The notes under the pieces were generated by a model. The model did not search any database. It worked only from the letters and a program-made list of their open reading frames with translations, and had not been told where the DNA came from. 12,274 nucleotides of DNA, taken from Phycisphaerae bacterium. GTDB taxonomy: Bacteria > Planctomycetota > Phycisphaerae > Tepidisphaerales > Tepidisphaeraceae. Positions within the stretch are counted from its first letter, which is position 1; the number at the start of each line of letters is the position of its first letter. The DNA lies in contig JAUJNJ010000123.1 of the NCBI GenBank assembly GCA_030448225.1, forward strand, positions 1 through 12,274, given 5' to 3'. Positions 1 through 7,981 of the stretch are shown in pieces. The position numbers and the translations under genes were made by a program.

Positions 1-555
1 GGTCTATCTGCCGAGCGTGCTCGACGCGGCGGCGCCCGAGGTCAAGCGGGCCAACGTGCCGGTGGGGTGCGCTACGATGCCGGGCCGGGGGTGCGGAGCG
101 AGGCCGAGCTGGGGACGCTGATCGGCTTCTTCCGTGCGCGGCGGGGGGCGGCCAAGGCGTTCCGGTTCGCCGATCCGTACGATGCGAGTTCGAACGGGAT
201 GACGGGGGTGCCGGGCGCGGGGGATCAGCTGCTGGGGGTCGGCGACGGGGCGGAGACGCGGTTCGCGCTGGTGAAGCGGTAGGGGTCGGGTGGTGATGCG
301 CAGGTGCGTGCGATCACGCGGCCGGTGACGGGGAGCGTGCGGGTGGCGGTCGGCGGGGCGGCGCAGGTCGCGGGATGGCGGCTGGTTGGCGGCGCGGTCG
401 AGTTCAACGCGCCGCCCGCGGCGGGCGCGGCGATCACCGCCGGGTTTCGCTTCGACGTGCCGGTGCGCTTCGCCGAGGACCGGCTGGAGGTCGGCGCGGC
501 GGCGTTCGCGGCGGGCGAAGCGGTGAGCGTGCCGCTGGTCGAGGTGCGCGAGTAG
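1..555 (+). pseudogene. DUF2460 (TIGR02217) distal tail protein, 5' partial, broken
   Basis: Phage/GTA distal tail component that sits between tail tube and hub; it corresponds to g12 of the Rhodobacter gene transfer agent. Frame 1 from about base 67 reads the family's middle signature (RYDAGPGVRSEAELG, then a FFRARRG motif), and 283-555 reads the family C-terminus (ITRPVTGSVRV, FDVPVRF, PLVEVRE). Two faults are visible. Bases 2-64 have coding-like codon use in frame 2 rather than frame 1, with a stretch (EVKRANVPV) that fits the family's N-terminal part, so there is probably a one-base shift at about 64-68. An in-frame TAG at 280-282 replaces the Tyr expected after LVKR. The start lies outside the window. 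The DUF2163 gene follows after 31 bases. Family assignment is firm; whether the gene is really dead or badly sequenced is open. Confidence 0.8.
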
Positions 556-575
556 CGCGGCTCAGTCGATTACAT

Positions 576-583
576 GGGAGGGG
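576..583 (+). promoter_or_regulatory. Ribosome binding site of the DUF2163 gene
   Basis: The purine run GGGAGGGG ends three bases before the ATG at 587. It decides this ATG as the start, and the protein begins with the usual family N-terminus. Confidence 0.6.
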
Positions 584-586
584 CTC

Positions 587-1396
587 ATGACCATCGCGTC
601 GGGCGATCTGACTTCGCTTGCCTTGTGCTGGCGGCTGGTGCGGCGGGATGGGGTGGGGCTGGGGTTCACGACGCACGATCGCGATCTGGAGATCGGCGGG
701 CTGGTCTATCGGGCGGCGCCGGGGATGCTGCCTTCGGCGATCTCGGGGGCCGAGGGAGTGGAGGTCGACAGCCTTGATGTGGCCGGCGCGCTGACCAGCG
801 ATGCGATCACGGCGGCGGACCTGCACGCGGGGCGCTGGGACGGAGCGCGGGTGCGGGTGTTCGCGGTGGATTGGGAGCGGTTGGACGCGCCGGCCATACC
901 GCTGGCGCGGGGCGAGCTTGGGGCGGTGAGCGTCAAGGGCCGGGGGTTCGAGGCCGAACTGCGTGGGCCGACGGCGTTGCTGGACGGGCCGGTGTGCGAG
1001 GCGACGTCGCCCGAGTGCCGGGCGGAGCTCGGGGACCAGCGGTGCCGGGTCGATCTCGCCGGGCGGACGCTGCGGGCGCCGGTGGCGGCGTGCGACGAGG
1101 TCGGGGTGGTCGCGATCGAGGGTGGCGGCGACCTGGCGCGGTTCGCCTTCGGGCGTTTGCTTTGGCTGGATGGGGCGAACAGCGGGTTGCGGCACGCGAT
1201 CGTCAAGGCCGCGGTCACATTGCGGTTGCGCGAAGGGCCGGCGTTTCCAGTCGCGGCGGGGACGGCGGTGCTGCTGAGCGAAGGGTGCGACAAGCGGCTC
1301 GATACGTGCCGGGACCGGTTCGCCAACGTCGTGAACTTTCGCGGCGAGCCGCATCTGCCGGGCAACGACCTGCTGACGCGTTACCCGGGGAGCTGA
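587..1396 (+). CDS. DUF2163 / phage_BR0599 tail hub protein
   Basis: Baseplate hub component of a siphovirus-like tail, equivalent to GTA g13 (rcc01696). The 269-residue protein is intact and of normal family length. The N-terminal DUF2163 domain carries FTTHDRDL at residues 27-34. The C-terminal phage_BR0599 domain carries EGCDKRLDTC (232-241) followed by FANVVNFRGEPHLPGND (245-261). Cysteines at 144, 153, 234 and 241 form two spaced pairs, resembling the four-cysteine arrangement that holds an iron-sulfur cluster in lambda tail-tip protein gpL; cluster binding here is inference. The gene lies between DUF2460 and the peptidase, and its stop is two bases from the next ATG, so the two are probably translationally coupled. 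Codon use is strongly GC3-biased like its neighbours. Confidence 0.93.
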   Translation: MTIASGDLTSLALCWRLVRRDGVGLGFTTHDRDLEIGGLVYRAAPGMLPSAISGAEGVEVDSLDVAGALTSDAITAADLHAGRWDGARVRVFAVDWERLDAPAIPLARGELGAVSVKGRGFEAELRGPTALLDGPVCEATSPECRAELGDQRCRVDLAGRTLRAPVAACDEVGVVAIEGGGDLARFAFGRLLWLDGANSGLRHAIVKAAVTLRLREGPAFPVAAGTAVLLSEGCDKRLDTCRDRFANVVNFRGEPHLPGNDLLTRYPGS

Positions 1397-1398
1397 CG

Positions 1399-1905
1399 AT
1401 GGACGCCGGGGAGATCGTGGCGCGCGGGCGGGCGCTGATCGGGACGCGGTTCCGGGCGCAGGGGCGGGAGCCCGGGCTCGGGCTGGATTGCATAGGAGTG
1501 GCGGCGGCGATGTTCGGGATGGCGGGGGTGCGGCGGGATTACTGCCTGAGGTCCGGCGAGGCGGGGGTGGTGAACGCCGAGTTCGCGGCGTGCGGGTTCC
1601 GGCGGCTCGCGGTGACCGAGGCGGGGGCGGGGGATGTGCTGCTGGTGCGGGTCGGGCCGGCGCAGCTGCATGTCGTGATCCTGACGCCGGAAGGGTATCT
1701 GCATGCCGACGCGGGGCTGCAGCGGGTGGTGGAGGTGCCGGGGGCGGTGGCTTGGCCGGTGGCGAGTGCGTGGCGGCAATGCGATGAGGAAGAAAGTCCC
1801 TCTCCCCGCTCGCCTGGCGGCGAGTCCCCTCCGCAGCCATCCACCGACCTTCGGTCGGCGGAGCCTTTGGCAGCTCCGCCCTCTCCCGAAATGGGAGAGG
1901 GGTAG
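1399..1905 (+). CDS. NlpC/P60-family tail peptidase, C-terminus made by a repeat
   Basis: Putative cell-wall peptidase of the tail tip, equivalent to GTA g14 (rcc01697); it would cut peptidoglycan during DNA delivery. The catalytic cysteine is in LDCIGV (Asp30-Cys31), the likely catalytic histidine is His91 in LHVVI, and His102 in LHAD is the probable third residue. The ATG at 1399 is chosen because it lies two bases after the DUF2163 stop and gives the family's N-terminus. The catalytic domain ends near residue 128. The last 36 residues or so (from about 133) are Pro/Ser/Glu-rich and encoded by a palindromic repeat, so the native protein was probably about 130-140 residues. The stop overlaps the next gene's GTG by one base (TAGTG). 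The tail has no sign of its own function. Confidence 0.87.
   Translation: MDAGEIVARGRALIGTRFRAQGREPGLGLDCIGVAAAMFGMAGVRRDYCLRSGEAGVVNAEFAACGFRRLAVTEAGAGDVLLVRVGPAQLHVVILTPEGYLHADAGLQRVVEVPGAVAWPVASAWRQCDEEESPSPRSPGGESPPQPSTDLRSAEPLAAPPSPEMGEG
1798..1902. repeat. Composite palindromic repeat (four hairpins) in a gene junction
   Basis: A 105-base block bounded by a 9-base inverted repeat: CCCTCTCCC at 1798-1806 and GGGAGAGGG at 1893-1901. Inside are four perfect hairpins: CTCGCC/GGCGAG (1809-1814, 1819-1824), CCGACC/GGTCGG (1844-1849, 1853-1858), GGCGGAGC/GCTCCGCC (1857-1864, 1873-1880) and CCCTCTCCC/GGGAGAGGG (1879-1887, 1893-1901). Its codon use is unlike the tail genes. It looks like a REP/MITE-type intergenic repeat of the kind that is common in alphaproteobacterial genomes. 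I see no second copy in the window, so multicopy status is inference. Confidence 0.72.
1893..1902 (+). promoter_or_regulatory. Ribosome binding site provided by the repeat's right arm
   Basis: GGGAGAGGGG ends two bases before the GTG at 1905, and its GGAG core is seven bases away from it. It is the only plausible Shine-Dalgarno sequence for the hub gene and is at the same time the right arm of the palindromic repeat. It also pairs with 1879-1887, so a hairpin could hide it. Confidence 0.55.
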
Positions 1906-4042
1906 TGGCGACACTCGTACTCTCAGCCATTGGCACCGTTGTTGGCGGGCCTATCGGTGGAGCGATCGGGGCTTTGGTCGGGCAGCAGGTCGACCGGCTC
2001 GTGTTCGCGCCCAAGGGGCGGCAGGGGCCGCGGCTCGGCGATCTGGCGGTGCAGACGTCTTCCTACGGGTCGCCGATCCCGAAGATTTTCGGGACGATGC
2101 GGGTGGCGGGGACGGTGATCTGGGCGACCGATCTCAAGGAGGACAGGCGGCGGCAGGGCGGCGGCAAGGGACGGCCGAGCACGACGACCTACAGTTACTC
2201 GGCTTCGTTCGCGGTGGCGCTGTCGGGCAGGCCGATCGTCCGCGTGGGACGGATCTGGGCGGACGGCAAGCTGCTGCGCGGAGCTGCGCGGGACTTCAAG
2301 ACCGAGACCGGGTTCCGGCTGTATCCCGGCGATGAGCGGCAGGGGGCCGATCCGCTGATCGCGGCGGCCGAGGGGATCGGGAGCGCGCCGGCATTTCGCG
2401 GGATCGCTTACGCCGTGTTCCAGGACTTTCAGCTCGGCGATTATGGCAACCGCATCCCGTCGCTAACTTTCGAGGTGGTCGCCGACGAGGGTGGCACGGC
2501 GACGGGGATGATCGTCGGCGCGGTGTCGCAGGGTGCGGTGGCCGCGGCCGCGGGACAGGCACTGACCGGGTTCGCCGCGCATGGCGACAGCGTGCGCGCG
2601 GTGATCGCGACCTTGACCGAGGCGGTGCCCGAGCCCTTGTACGACGACGGCGAGCGGTTGCGCATGGGGGTGAGCGAGGCGCCGGTCGTGGCCATCGGTG
2701 AAGGCGTCGGGCCGGGCGAGGCGTCGCGGCTGGCGGCGGGGCAGGTGCCTGACGCGGTGGAAATCGGCTATCACGATCCGGCGCGCGACTTCCAGGCGGG
2801 TTTGCTGCGCGCGAGGCTGGGCGGGCCGGGGCGGGCGGTGGCGCGGATCGCGCTGCCGGCGGCGATCGACGCGGGCACCGCGAAGGCGATCGCGGCGGCG
2901 CGGCTCGACACGCATTGGCGGACGCGCGAGCGGCGCAGCGTGACGCTGCCGTGGCGCGAGATGGGCGTGCGGCCGGGGCGGCTGGTCCGGCTTGGCGAGG
3001 CGGGGGAGCGGACGTGGCGGGTGACGGGTTGGACGCTCGAGCGCATGGCGGTGAAGTTGGAGTTGGTCGGCCATGGTGGCGCCGCCGCGGCGACGCTGCC
3101 GGCGGTGCCGGGGCGGGCGGTGGCGAGCGACGACGTCGTGCACCGGCCGACGACGATTCATCTGTTCGATGCTCCCGCGCTCGGTGACGAGCTGCTGACG
3201 TCGCCGCGCCTGCTGGTCGCGGCGGCAGGGGTGTCGCGCGGATGGCGTGGCGCGGTGCTGGGGGCGAGCCTCGACGGCGGCGCGACCTGGGCCGCGGCGG
3301 GAGCGCCGGCGGCGGTGATGGGCAAGGCTTTGACACCCCTTCAGGCGGGCACGGCGACCCTGTTCGATCGGGTGGGCAGCGTCGAGGTCGAGCTTTTGAA
3401 CGACGAGATGTGGCTCCAAAGCCGCGACGACGATGCGCTCGTGGCGGGTGCGAACCTGGCGATGCTCGGCGAGGAACTTCTCCAGTTCGGCGACGCGGAG
3501 GCGCTCGGGCCGCGGCGGTTCCGGCTGTCGCGCCTGCTGCGCGGGCGGCGCGGCAGCGAGTGGGCAGCGGCGACGCACGCGGCGGGCGAGGCGTTCGTGC
3601 TGATCGAGGCGGAAGCACTGACGAGCGTCGCGGCGCCGATGGCCAGCGTCGGCGGTGTCGCCCGGGTGTCGGCGCGGGGGATCGGTGACGGGGATGCGCC
3701 GGCGACCGCGACGGCAGCGATCAACAGCGAGCGCTGCAGCCCGGCGCCGGTGCCTGCACGCGGTTCGGCGCGTGGATGGTGCCGTGGCGCTCAACTGAAC
3801 GCGGCGCAGCAGATGGGCTGGGCGTGGATCGATGGAGTCGATGCACCGCTGCCAGATCGGCGAAGGCGTACCGCGTGACGATAGGCGGCGGTGTGCGGGT
3901 GGCCGAGGTCGGCGCGCCTGAGTGGGTCTACGACGCGCAGGCGCAGGTGGCGGACGAGGTCGGTGGCTTCGATGTCGAGGTGGCACGAATCGGAACGCTG
4001 GCGGCGTCGCAGCCGGCGCGCGTCGGCGGCATCACAGCCTGA
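1905..4042 (+). pseudogene. Large tail-tip hub protein (GTA g15-like, no TIM barrel), 3' end frameshifted
   Basis: Equivalent in position and N-terminus to GTA g15 (rcc01698), the central tail-tip/host-contact protein. The open frame from GTG 1905 starts with the family's Ala/Gly hydrophobic segment (residues 1-34), then FGTMRVAGTVIWAT (62-75), GGGKGRPSTTTYSYSAS (85-101) and NRIPSLTFEV (182-191), followed by Phage-tail_3-like and C-terminal beta regions. The expected GTA TIM barrel between these parts is absent: the reconstructed length is about 712 residues against about 1300 in Rhodobacter. The frame is clean to about 3735. After that it shifts: the expected C-terminus (AKAYRVTIGGG, then RIGTLAASQPARV) is in frame 2 and stops at 4040-4042. 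The uncorrected ORF would end at 3878 with a nonsense tail. A prophage tail-tip protein is the alternative to a GTA. Confidence 0.82.
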
Positions 4043-4048
4043 AAGGAG
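4042..4048 (+). promoter_or_regulatory. Ribosome binding site of the DUF2793 gene
   Basis: AAAGGAG overlaps the last base of the hub gene's stop codon and lies eight bases before the ATG at 4057. This spacing supports co-transcription and fixes the start. Confidence 0.6.
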
Positions 4049-4056
4049 ACGAAGCG

Positions 4057-4553
4057 ATGACGATGACGACCGCACGACACAAGCTGCCGCTGATCGTGCC
4101 GGGACAGGCGCAGAAGGGAGATGTTCCACAACGAAGGGCTGAGCGCGGTCGACGCCCTGCTCCATCCGGCGGTGGAGGGGATCGGAGCGGATGCGGCGCC
4201 CCCGTCGCCGGCCGAAGGGCAGGGCTGGATCGTCGGGGGATCACCCGGCGGCGCTTGAACCGGCCAGGCGCATGCGCTGGCGAGCTGGACAGCAGCCGGC
4301 TGGCGGTTCCAGGCGCCGTGCCCGATCTGTCGGTTTTCGTGCGGTCGAGCGGCGTCGGGGCGGAGTGGGACGGGACCGTGTGGCGGATCGGCGAGTTGAG
4401 GGGCGCACGCGTCACGATCGGCGGCATGCAGGTCGTCGGCGCGCGCCAGCCGCGGTCGCCGAGCCCTCCGGCGGCGCGACGATCGACAGCGAGGCGGGGG
4501 CCGCCGTCGCGACGATGCTTGCCGCGTTGCGCGGGCATGGTTTGATCGCCTGA
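4057..4553 (+). pseudogene. DUF2793 protein, frameshifted
   Basis: DUF2793 proteins have no established biochemical function and are typically found at the end of GTA/prophage tail clusters, as here. The start reads the family N-terminus (ARHKLPLIVPGQAQK) in frame 1. A base is then missing near 4115-4120, and MFHNEGLSAVDALLHPAVEG continues in frame 2 to an in-frame TGA at 4256-4258, where the family would have Trp. Around 4310 the frame returns to 1 (VPDLSVFVRSSGVGAEWDGT, then GGMQVVGARQP). Near 4450 it moves to frame 3 for the C-terminus (a GGATIDSEAGAAV stretch ending in LRGHGLIA). The reconstructed length of about 165 residues is normal. Retained similarity across all pieces points to recent damage or sequencing error, not old decay. 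A tail-fibre accessory role is inference from position only. Confidence 0.78.
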
Positions 4554-4647
4554 GCCGACCCGAGACGGGAGGTTTCGAAGGTGGAGAAGGCAGGCTGCGG
4601 AATGCGGCAGTGCAGCATTTCGGCAACAATCCTGAGCAAACGAATTC

Positions 4648-4676
4648 TTGCACCGCAACTATGCGTCCCGTAGCTT
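4648..4676 (+). promoter_or_regulatory. Possible promoter of the OmpA-family gene
   Basis: TTGCAC (4648-4653) and TAGCTT (4671-4676) are 17 bases apart, about 35 bases upstream of the estimated start of the OmpA gene. The -10 box matches the consensus poorly. The region lies in the part of the window with suspected sequence errors, so this is a weak call. Confidence 0.3.
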
Positions 4677-4710
4677 AGGTTGGGGCGGTCTCGAAATCGG
4701 ACGCACTTCG

Positions 4711-5886
4711 AAGAAATTTGGCACGGAAGCTTGCCATAGTGTTGGCGCTTTCATCGACAGCCCCTTGGCGACTCCGGCTCTTGCGCGCGATGGCGCCTGG
4801 TACGTCGGCGTCGAAGGCGGCGCGATGATCATCGAAGATCTCGACCTCGACGTCGCCGCGTTGGACAACGCGGTGACCATCGACCACAAATATGGCTTCG
4901 ATGTCGATCTCATTGCCGGCTACGACTTTGGCGCGGTGCGTCTCGAGGCCGAACTGGGTTATAGCGCGCCAAGGTCGATGAGTTCCAGCAGGTCGCCGGC
5001 GGCCAGTTCACCGGCGGCACGTTCGACGGCAGCCGGACCCAGGTCATCTCCTCGATGTCGCTTCACCTGCTGAAGCTTTGGTGACGACGATGGCGTCAAC
5101 GGCTATGTCGGCGGCGGCGTCGGCATCAGCCAGATCAAGTTCAAGAACATCTCGGGCACGACGACCAGGGCGAGCTCCAGGAGCAGTTTCCGCTGCTTGA
5201 CGGTAAGGACGCGGAGCTCGCTGGCAGGCGATCGCCGGCGTTCGCACCGCGATCAACGAGAACGTTGACATCGGCCTGAAGTGCCGTTCTTCAACACGAC
5301 CCAGTTCGAGATGAACGGCGAGACCTTCGGTCCGCGCTTCGGTTCACCGGTTGCGGGACGCGCCTTCCCCGCAGGGTATTTCGGGCAAGCTGCGTTCGCA
5401 CAGCCTGCTGGCGGCCTGATCTTCCACTTCGGCGCGCCCGCTATCGTTGAGGACATTCCGCCGCCGATCGTCGCGCCGGTCGAAGTCGCACCTCCGCCGC
5501 CGCCTGAGCCTGTCGTTCAGCAGCCGGTTCCCGCTGGTCCGTTCATCGTGTTCTTCGACTGGGATCGGTCGGACATCACGCCGGAGGCCGCGTCGATCCT
5601 CGACAATGCCGCCGCTGCCTATCAGCAGACCGGTTCGGCCAACGTCATGCTCGCCGGTAACGCCGACAAGTCGGGTTCGGACAGCTATAATGTCGGCCTG
5701 TCGCAGCGCCGCGCCGATGCCCGGTTCGCGCCACCACATAGTGCGGCGCGGCATCCCCGACGGCACGATCTCGACCGAAGCCTATGGCGAAAGCCGGCCA
5801 CGCCTGGTCGACACCGCCGACGGCGTTCGCGAGCCGCCAGAACCGCAACGATGCAGATCACGTTCGGGCCGAGTTCGGGCATGTAA
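4711..5886 (+). pseudogene. OmpA-family outer membrane protein, many frameshifts
   Basis: Outer membrane beta-barrel with a C-terminal OmpA peptidoglycan-binding domain. A signal peptide is readable in two frames (KLAIVLALSSTA, 4727-4762, then LATPALA from 4765), with cleavage expected before RDGAWYVGVEGG. Barrel strands follow (YGFDVDLIAGYDFG, GVNGYVGGGVGISQIKFKN, AINENVDIGLK), then a Pro-rich linker (PPPPPEPVVQQ, near 5490) and the OmpA domain (FFDWDRSDITPEAASILDN, then YNVGLSQRRADA) ending FGPSSGM before TAA. About ten frame switches are needed to read it. One conserved position is odd: AGNADKSG has Asn where the family has His. The true start codon cannot be read; the start given is where recognisable signal-peptide sequence begins. 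The reconstructed protein is about 390 residues, a normal length. The family is clear; the gene's state is not. Confidence 0.82.
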
Positions 5887-5927
5887 TCGATTTCGACCGC
5901 GCAGGCCGTGGTCGAGGTTCGAGAAGG

Positions 5928-5959
5928 AAGAGGTCGGCCTTCGGGCCGGCGCCTCTTTT
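5928..5959. terminator. Rho-independent terminator between the OmpA and MAPEG genes
   Basis: AAGAGG (5928-5933) pairs with CCTCTT (5952-5957), and CGGCC (5935-5939) pairs with GGCCG (5944-5948) around a TTCG tetraloop, with a small internal loop between the stems. A run of four T (5956-5959) follows on the + strand. It lies 42 bases after the OmpA stop and just outside the end of the convergent MAPEG gene, so it may serve both. Confidence 0.65.
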
Positions 5960-5967
5960 GCGTGACG

Positions 5968-6491
5968 CTAGCGCAGCGTGACGGCGAGCAGGCTGACCAA
6001 CAGCAGAGCGATGCTCGCGTAGAAGCCGACCGCGAAGCCGAAGGCGCGTTTGGCCGCGCCGCTCCGGTAGCCGCGCGCGAAGGCGGCGCGGCCGATGACG
6101 AACAGGATCGACGCTGCGCTTGCGGTGACGCCCAGCCAACGTTCCGGAAGCAGCATAACGGCGTAGATAGACGCGGGCATGGCGAGCGCCGCCTGTTCGA
6201 GCGTGTTCTGAAGGATGGCCGCGCGGATGCGTATTCCAGCGGTGCCGGATGTCAGGCCAGCGCCGCCAATATCCTCGGGAGTGAAGAAGCGGCGCGCGCG
6301 ACGCCTCCCGATCGCCGCCGCGAGACATGCGGCTACCGGTAGCGTACAGGCGACGCCGTAGAGCAGACGGTCGATAGCGCCCGTGCCGAAGCTCAAGGAC
6401 GCCAGCCGGTGATCGCATGACGTTCGCGGCAAGGACGAGCAGCACCGCGGCCCGCCATCCCCGACGCGACTTGTCGTTGTTCCCCGGTCAT
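5968..6491 (-). pseudogene. MAPEG-family integral membrane protein, frameshifted near the N-terminus
   Basis: Small membrane protein of the MAPEG family (eicosanoid and glutathione metabolism proteins); bacterial members mostly have no known substrate. The C-terminal two thirds are clean and diagnostic: FFTPEDIGGAGL, then AAILQNTLEQAALAMP, and RAAFARGYRSGAAKRAFGF before a final membrane segment (FYASIALLLVSLLAV). The expected start, MTGEQRQVASGMAGR, is at 6491 on this strand behind a purine-rich site (complement of 6497-6506). Between about 6390 and 6455 the frame changes at least twice: the first membrane segment (VLLVLAANV) is in another frame, and the frame continuing from the start stops early. 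The span of 524 bases is one short of a multiple of three. About four membrane helices are expected. Confidence 0.75.
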
Positions 6492-6624
6492 TGTCAACCT
6501 CCCTCCAGCTCGTTGTCCTTAGCAGACCATCCCCTCGCGGGCGGCGACTTGGGCCTTGGCGGGTGGACTGCGAAACCCTAGGAGCGGCGGGCGGCCGTGC
6601 AGCTGCCTTGTCGCCAAGGGCATC

Positions 6625-7931
6625 ATGAACATCGCTATCGTCGGCTCGGGCTATGTCGGGCTCGTGTCGGGAACCTGCCTGGCCGATTTCGGGCATCGGG
6701 TGGCGTGCATCGACAAGGATGCGGGCAAGATCGCCGACCTCAACGCGGGGAAAGTGCCGATCTTCGAGCCCGGGCTGGACGCGCTGATCGCCAAGAATGT
6801 CGCCGAGGAGCGGCTGTCGTTCTGACCGATCTCGAGGAGCTTCCGTCAGAACGCAGGTCGTGTTCATCGCGGTGGGGACGCCTTCGCGGCGCGGGGACGG
6901 GCATGCGGACCTGAGCTTCGTCTACGAAGTCTCGCCGACGAGTCGCCGCGTATCCGCGGCCTGATAAAGTCGTGTGCACCAAGTCGACGGTGCCGGTGGG
7001 GACGGGCGACAGGGTCAGGCGCATCCTGGCGCGCAACCCGGCACGGGGGTGCGGGTGCATGTCATCGTCGGTTCCTCCGCGAGGGCGCGGCGTTGGCGAT
7101 TTCAAGCGGCCCGACCGGATCGTCGTCGGGGTCGAGGACGATGCGGCGCGCGAGGTCACCAGCGCCGTCATGCCGGCCCCTGTACCTCAACGAAGCGCCG
7201 CTGCTGTTCACGCGGCGGCGGACGGCCGAACTGATCAAATATGCTGCGAACGCGTTCTGGCGATGAAGATCACCTTCATCAACGAAGTCGCCGACCTGTG
7301 CGAAGTCGTGGGTGCCGATGTCGAAGTCGCGCGGGGGATCGGGCTCGATAACCGCATCGGGTCGAAGTTCCTGCATGCAGGTCCAGGTTATGGCGGGTCG
7401 TGCGCTACGAAGGATACGCTGGCGCTGATCACCGCCCGGCGAAGCGGGGTCGCCGCTCGAGCTGATCGAGACGACGGCGGCGGTAAACGACGCGCGCAAG
7501 ACGGCGATGGGGGACAAGATCGTCGCCGCGATGGGCGACCATGTCGCGGGCAAGACGATCGCGATCCTCGAACTGACGTTCAAGCCCAACACCGGCGGCT
7601 GCGCGACGCGCCTTCGCTCAGCATCATCAAGGTGTTGCAGGACGCGGGCGCGACGGTGCGGGCGTGCGATCCCGAGGGAACTGGCCAGGCGGCCAAGATG
7701 CTGACGGGCGTGGAGTTCGGCGACGATCCCTCTGCGGTGGTGACGGGCGCGGTTGGGGGGGGTGTGGTGCCCGTATGGGACCAGTGCCGCGCGCTCGCTC
7801 TGGGGGGGGGGCGCGACGGCCTCGCCGCGCCGCTGCTTATCGACCTGCCCAACATCAACCGGCCGCAGGAAGCGGCCAAGGCGGGGCTTCGCTACGTGTC
7901 GATCGGGCGACCGGAAGCGGCAACCGCCTGA
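6625..7931 (+). pseudogene. ugd: UDP-glucose 6-dehydrogenase, many frameshifts
   Basis: Oxidises UDP-glucose to UDP-glucuronate with two NAD+, feeding exopolysaccharide and lipopolysaccharide sugars. ATG 6625 begins MNIAIVGSGYVGLVSGTCLA, with the GxGxxG nucleotide-binding loop at residues 7-12. This frame ends at 6825 after AEERLSF. The gene continues in pieces: VFIAVGTPSRRGDGHADLSF (frame 2), KSTVPVGTGDRVRRILA (frame 3), FKRPDRIVVGVEDDA, KITFINEVADLCEVVGADVE, GPGYGGSCATKDTLAL, then PSLSIIKVLQDAGATVRA and GLRYVSIGRPEA to the stop. The catalytic Cys is kept, but the residues after it are Ala-Thr instead of the usual Phe-Pro. The segment matching SNPEFLREG lacks several bases near 7065. There are at least eight frame changes and two long G runs (7755-7762 and 7802-7811). 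The full-length gene would encode about 435 residues, the usual size. Confidence 0.85.
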
Positions 7932-7981
7932 ACTTTCGCACGCGGGAGATCGTTTGGCGTCTTTCGATCGGGAGAGGCGGC

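Noticed and set aside
434..2014. A 526-codon open frame on the minus strand across the tail genes, and similar long minus-strand frames at 2296-3618 and 2463-3986
   Set aside because: They are antisense shadows of strongly GC3-biased genes. Their translations are Arg/Pro/His-rich low-complexity sequence without recognisable domains, while the + strand frames match known tail families.
4648..5073. TTG at 4648 as the start of the OmpA-family protein
   Set aside because: The residues before the signal peptide do not resemble an export signal, and the readable signal peptide begins around 4711-4727 partly in another frame. The TTG is more likely part of a promoter.
6511..6867. N-terminal extension of the minus-strand MAPEG frame over the start of ugd
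   Set aside because: The extension is antisense to the clear UGD N-terminus and has no MAPEG similarity. It exists only because the real gene is frameshifted; the natural start is at 6491.
3735..7810. Programmed frameshifting as an explanation for the broken genes
   Set aside because: The shifts occur in both directions, many times per gene, in unrelated genes on both strands and without slippery-site patterns at the shift points.
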